A DNA stretch of 6,883 nucleotides from CANGYM01 sp044235825 (GTDB taxonomy: Bacteria > Pseudomonadota > Alphaproteobacteria > JAJTHO01 > CANGYM01): positions 1 to 6,883 of the forward strand of contig JBIIHL010000061.1 of assembly GCA_044235825.1 (NCBI GenBank), in the 5' to 3' direction. Positions 6,599 to 6,883 of the stretch are shown here, in pieces. The first letter of the stretch is position 1. Each line of letters opens with the position of its first letter. The position numbers and the translations under genes were made by a program. The notes beneath the pieces are model-generated. The model was given only the letters and a program-made list of their open reading frames with translations. It was not told the origin of the DNA and did no database searches.

Positions 6599-6641
6599 GA
6601 TATAGGTATCTTTTGGCTGAACACATAGGCCTTAAGAAGCA

Positions 6642-6677
<36 letters not shown>

Positions 6678-6883
6678 AAAGACATCAACCGAGATTCCGT
6701 AAGTAGTGGCGAGCGAACGCGGAACAGCCCAGTGCCTTCTTGAATGTAACTGGAACGACTTGGAAAAGTCGGCCATAGTGGGTGATAGCCCCGTACAGGT
6801 AAGAATAAAGAAGGACTCGAGTAGGGCGGGACACGTGAAATCCTGTCTGAACATGGGGGGACCACCCTCCAAGGCTAAATACT

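Larger units (their letters stand above)
6521..6607 (+). other. Helix 9 intervening sequence (IVS) in 23S rRNA
   Basis: E. coli has a short helix of about 17 bases at this place; here there are 87 bases between the conserved ACCCA and ATC...GGCTGAA flanks. CCT (6521-6523) with AGG (6604-6606) closes the helix base, as in other alphaproteobacteria. Above it 6525-6558 pairs with 6567-6600 into a stem of 34 positions with four mismatches (6538/6587, 6541/6584, 6545/6580, 6546/6579) and one G-U, topped by the eight-base loop TTTCAACG. Helix 9 insertions in this class are typically cut out by RNase III, leaving a short 5.8S-like 5' fragment (here about 130 bases) and a large 3' fragment that stay together in the ribosome. 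The structure is visible; cleavage is inferred from known cases. Confidence 0.88.

Overview
The window reads as chromosomal DNA from an alphaproteobacterium of roughly balanced GC content. Three things support this. The beta' subunit (RpoC) has typical alphaproteobacterial length and layout. The phosphoserine aminotransferase is of the SerC type common in that class. The 23S rRNA carries an insertion in helix 9, the classic alphaproteobacterial site for intervening sequences. I cannot assign a genus. A 23S gene unlinked from 16S is best known in Rickettsiales, but the base composition here is less AT-rich than is usual for Rickettsia-like genomes.

Layout from left to right: (1) bases 1-643, minus strand: the N-terminal 214 residues of SerC, running off the left edge. 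(2) 694-1602, plus strand: a 302-residue exported protein of unknown function, rich in proline, alanine and lysine, divergent from serC across a 50-bp gap. (3) 1638-1669: a strong palindromic terminator with A and T runs on both sides, serving the convergent ends of this gene and rpoC. (4) 1692-5885, minus strand: complete rpoC (1397 residues). (5) 5886-6390: a 505-bp divergent intergenic region with no convincing protein gene. It holds the rpoC ribosome binding site, a plausible rpoC promoter, a near-consensus sigma70 promoter pointing right with an A-tract just upstream, and a structured RNA leader. (6) About 6391-6883, plus strand: the first ~490 bases of a 23S rRNA gene, interrupted in helix 9 by a long hairpin whose two arms are each built from four copies of a 7-base unit (consensus AGGTGAC).

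The notable point is genome organisation rather than a new enzyme system. rpoC is not preceded by rpoB, its near-universal operon partner. It lies back to back with a 23S gene that has its own promoter and no 16S gene in front. RpoC and 23S rRNA therefore appear to be transcribed divergently from one shared control region. Nothing in the window suggests a defence system, prophage, transposon or CRISPR array.
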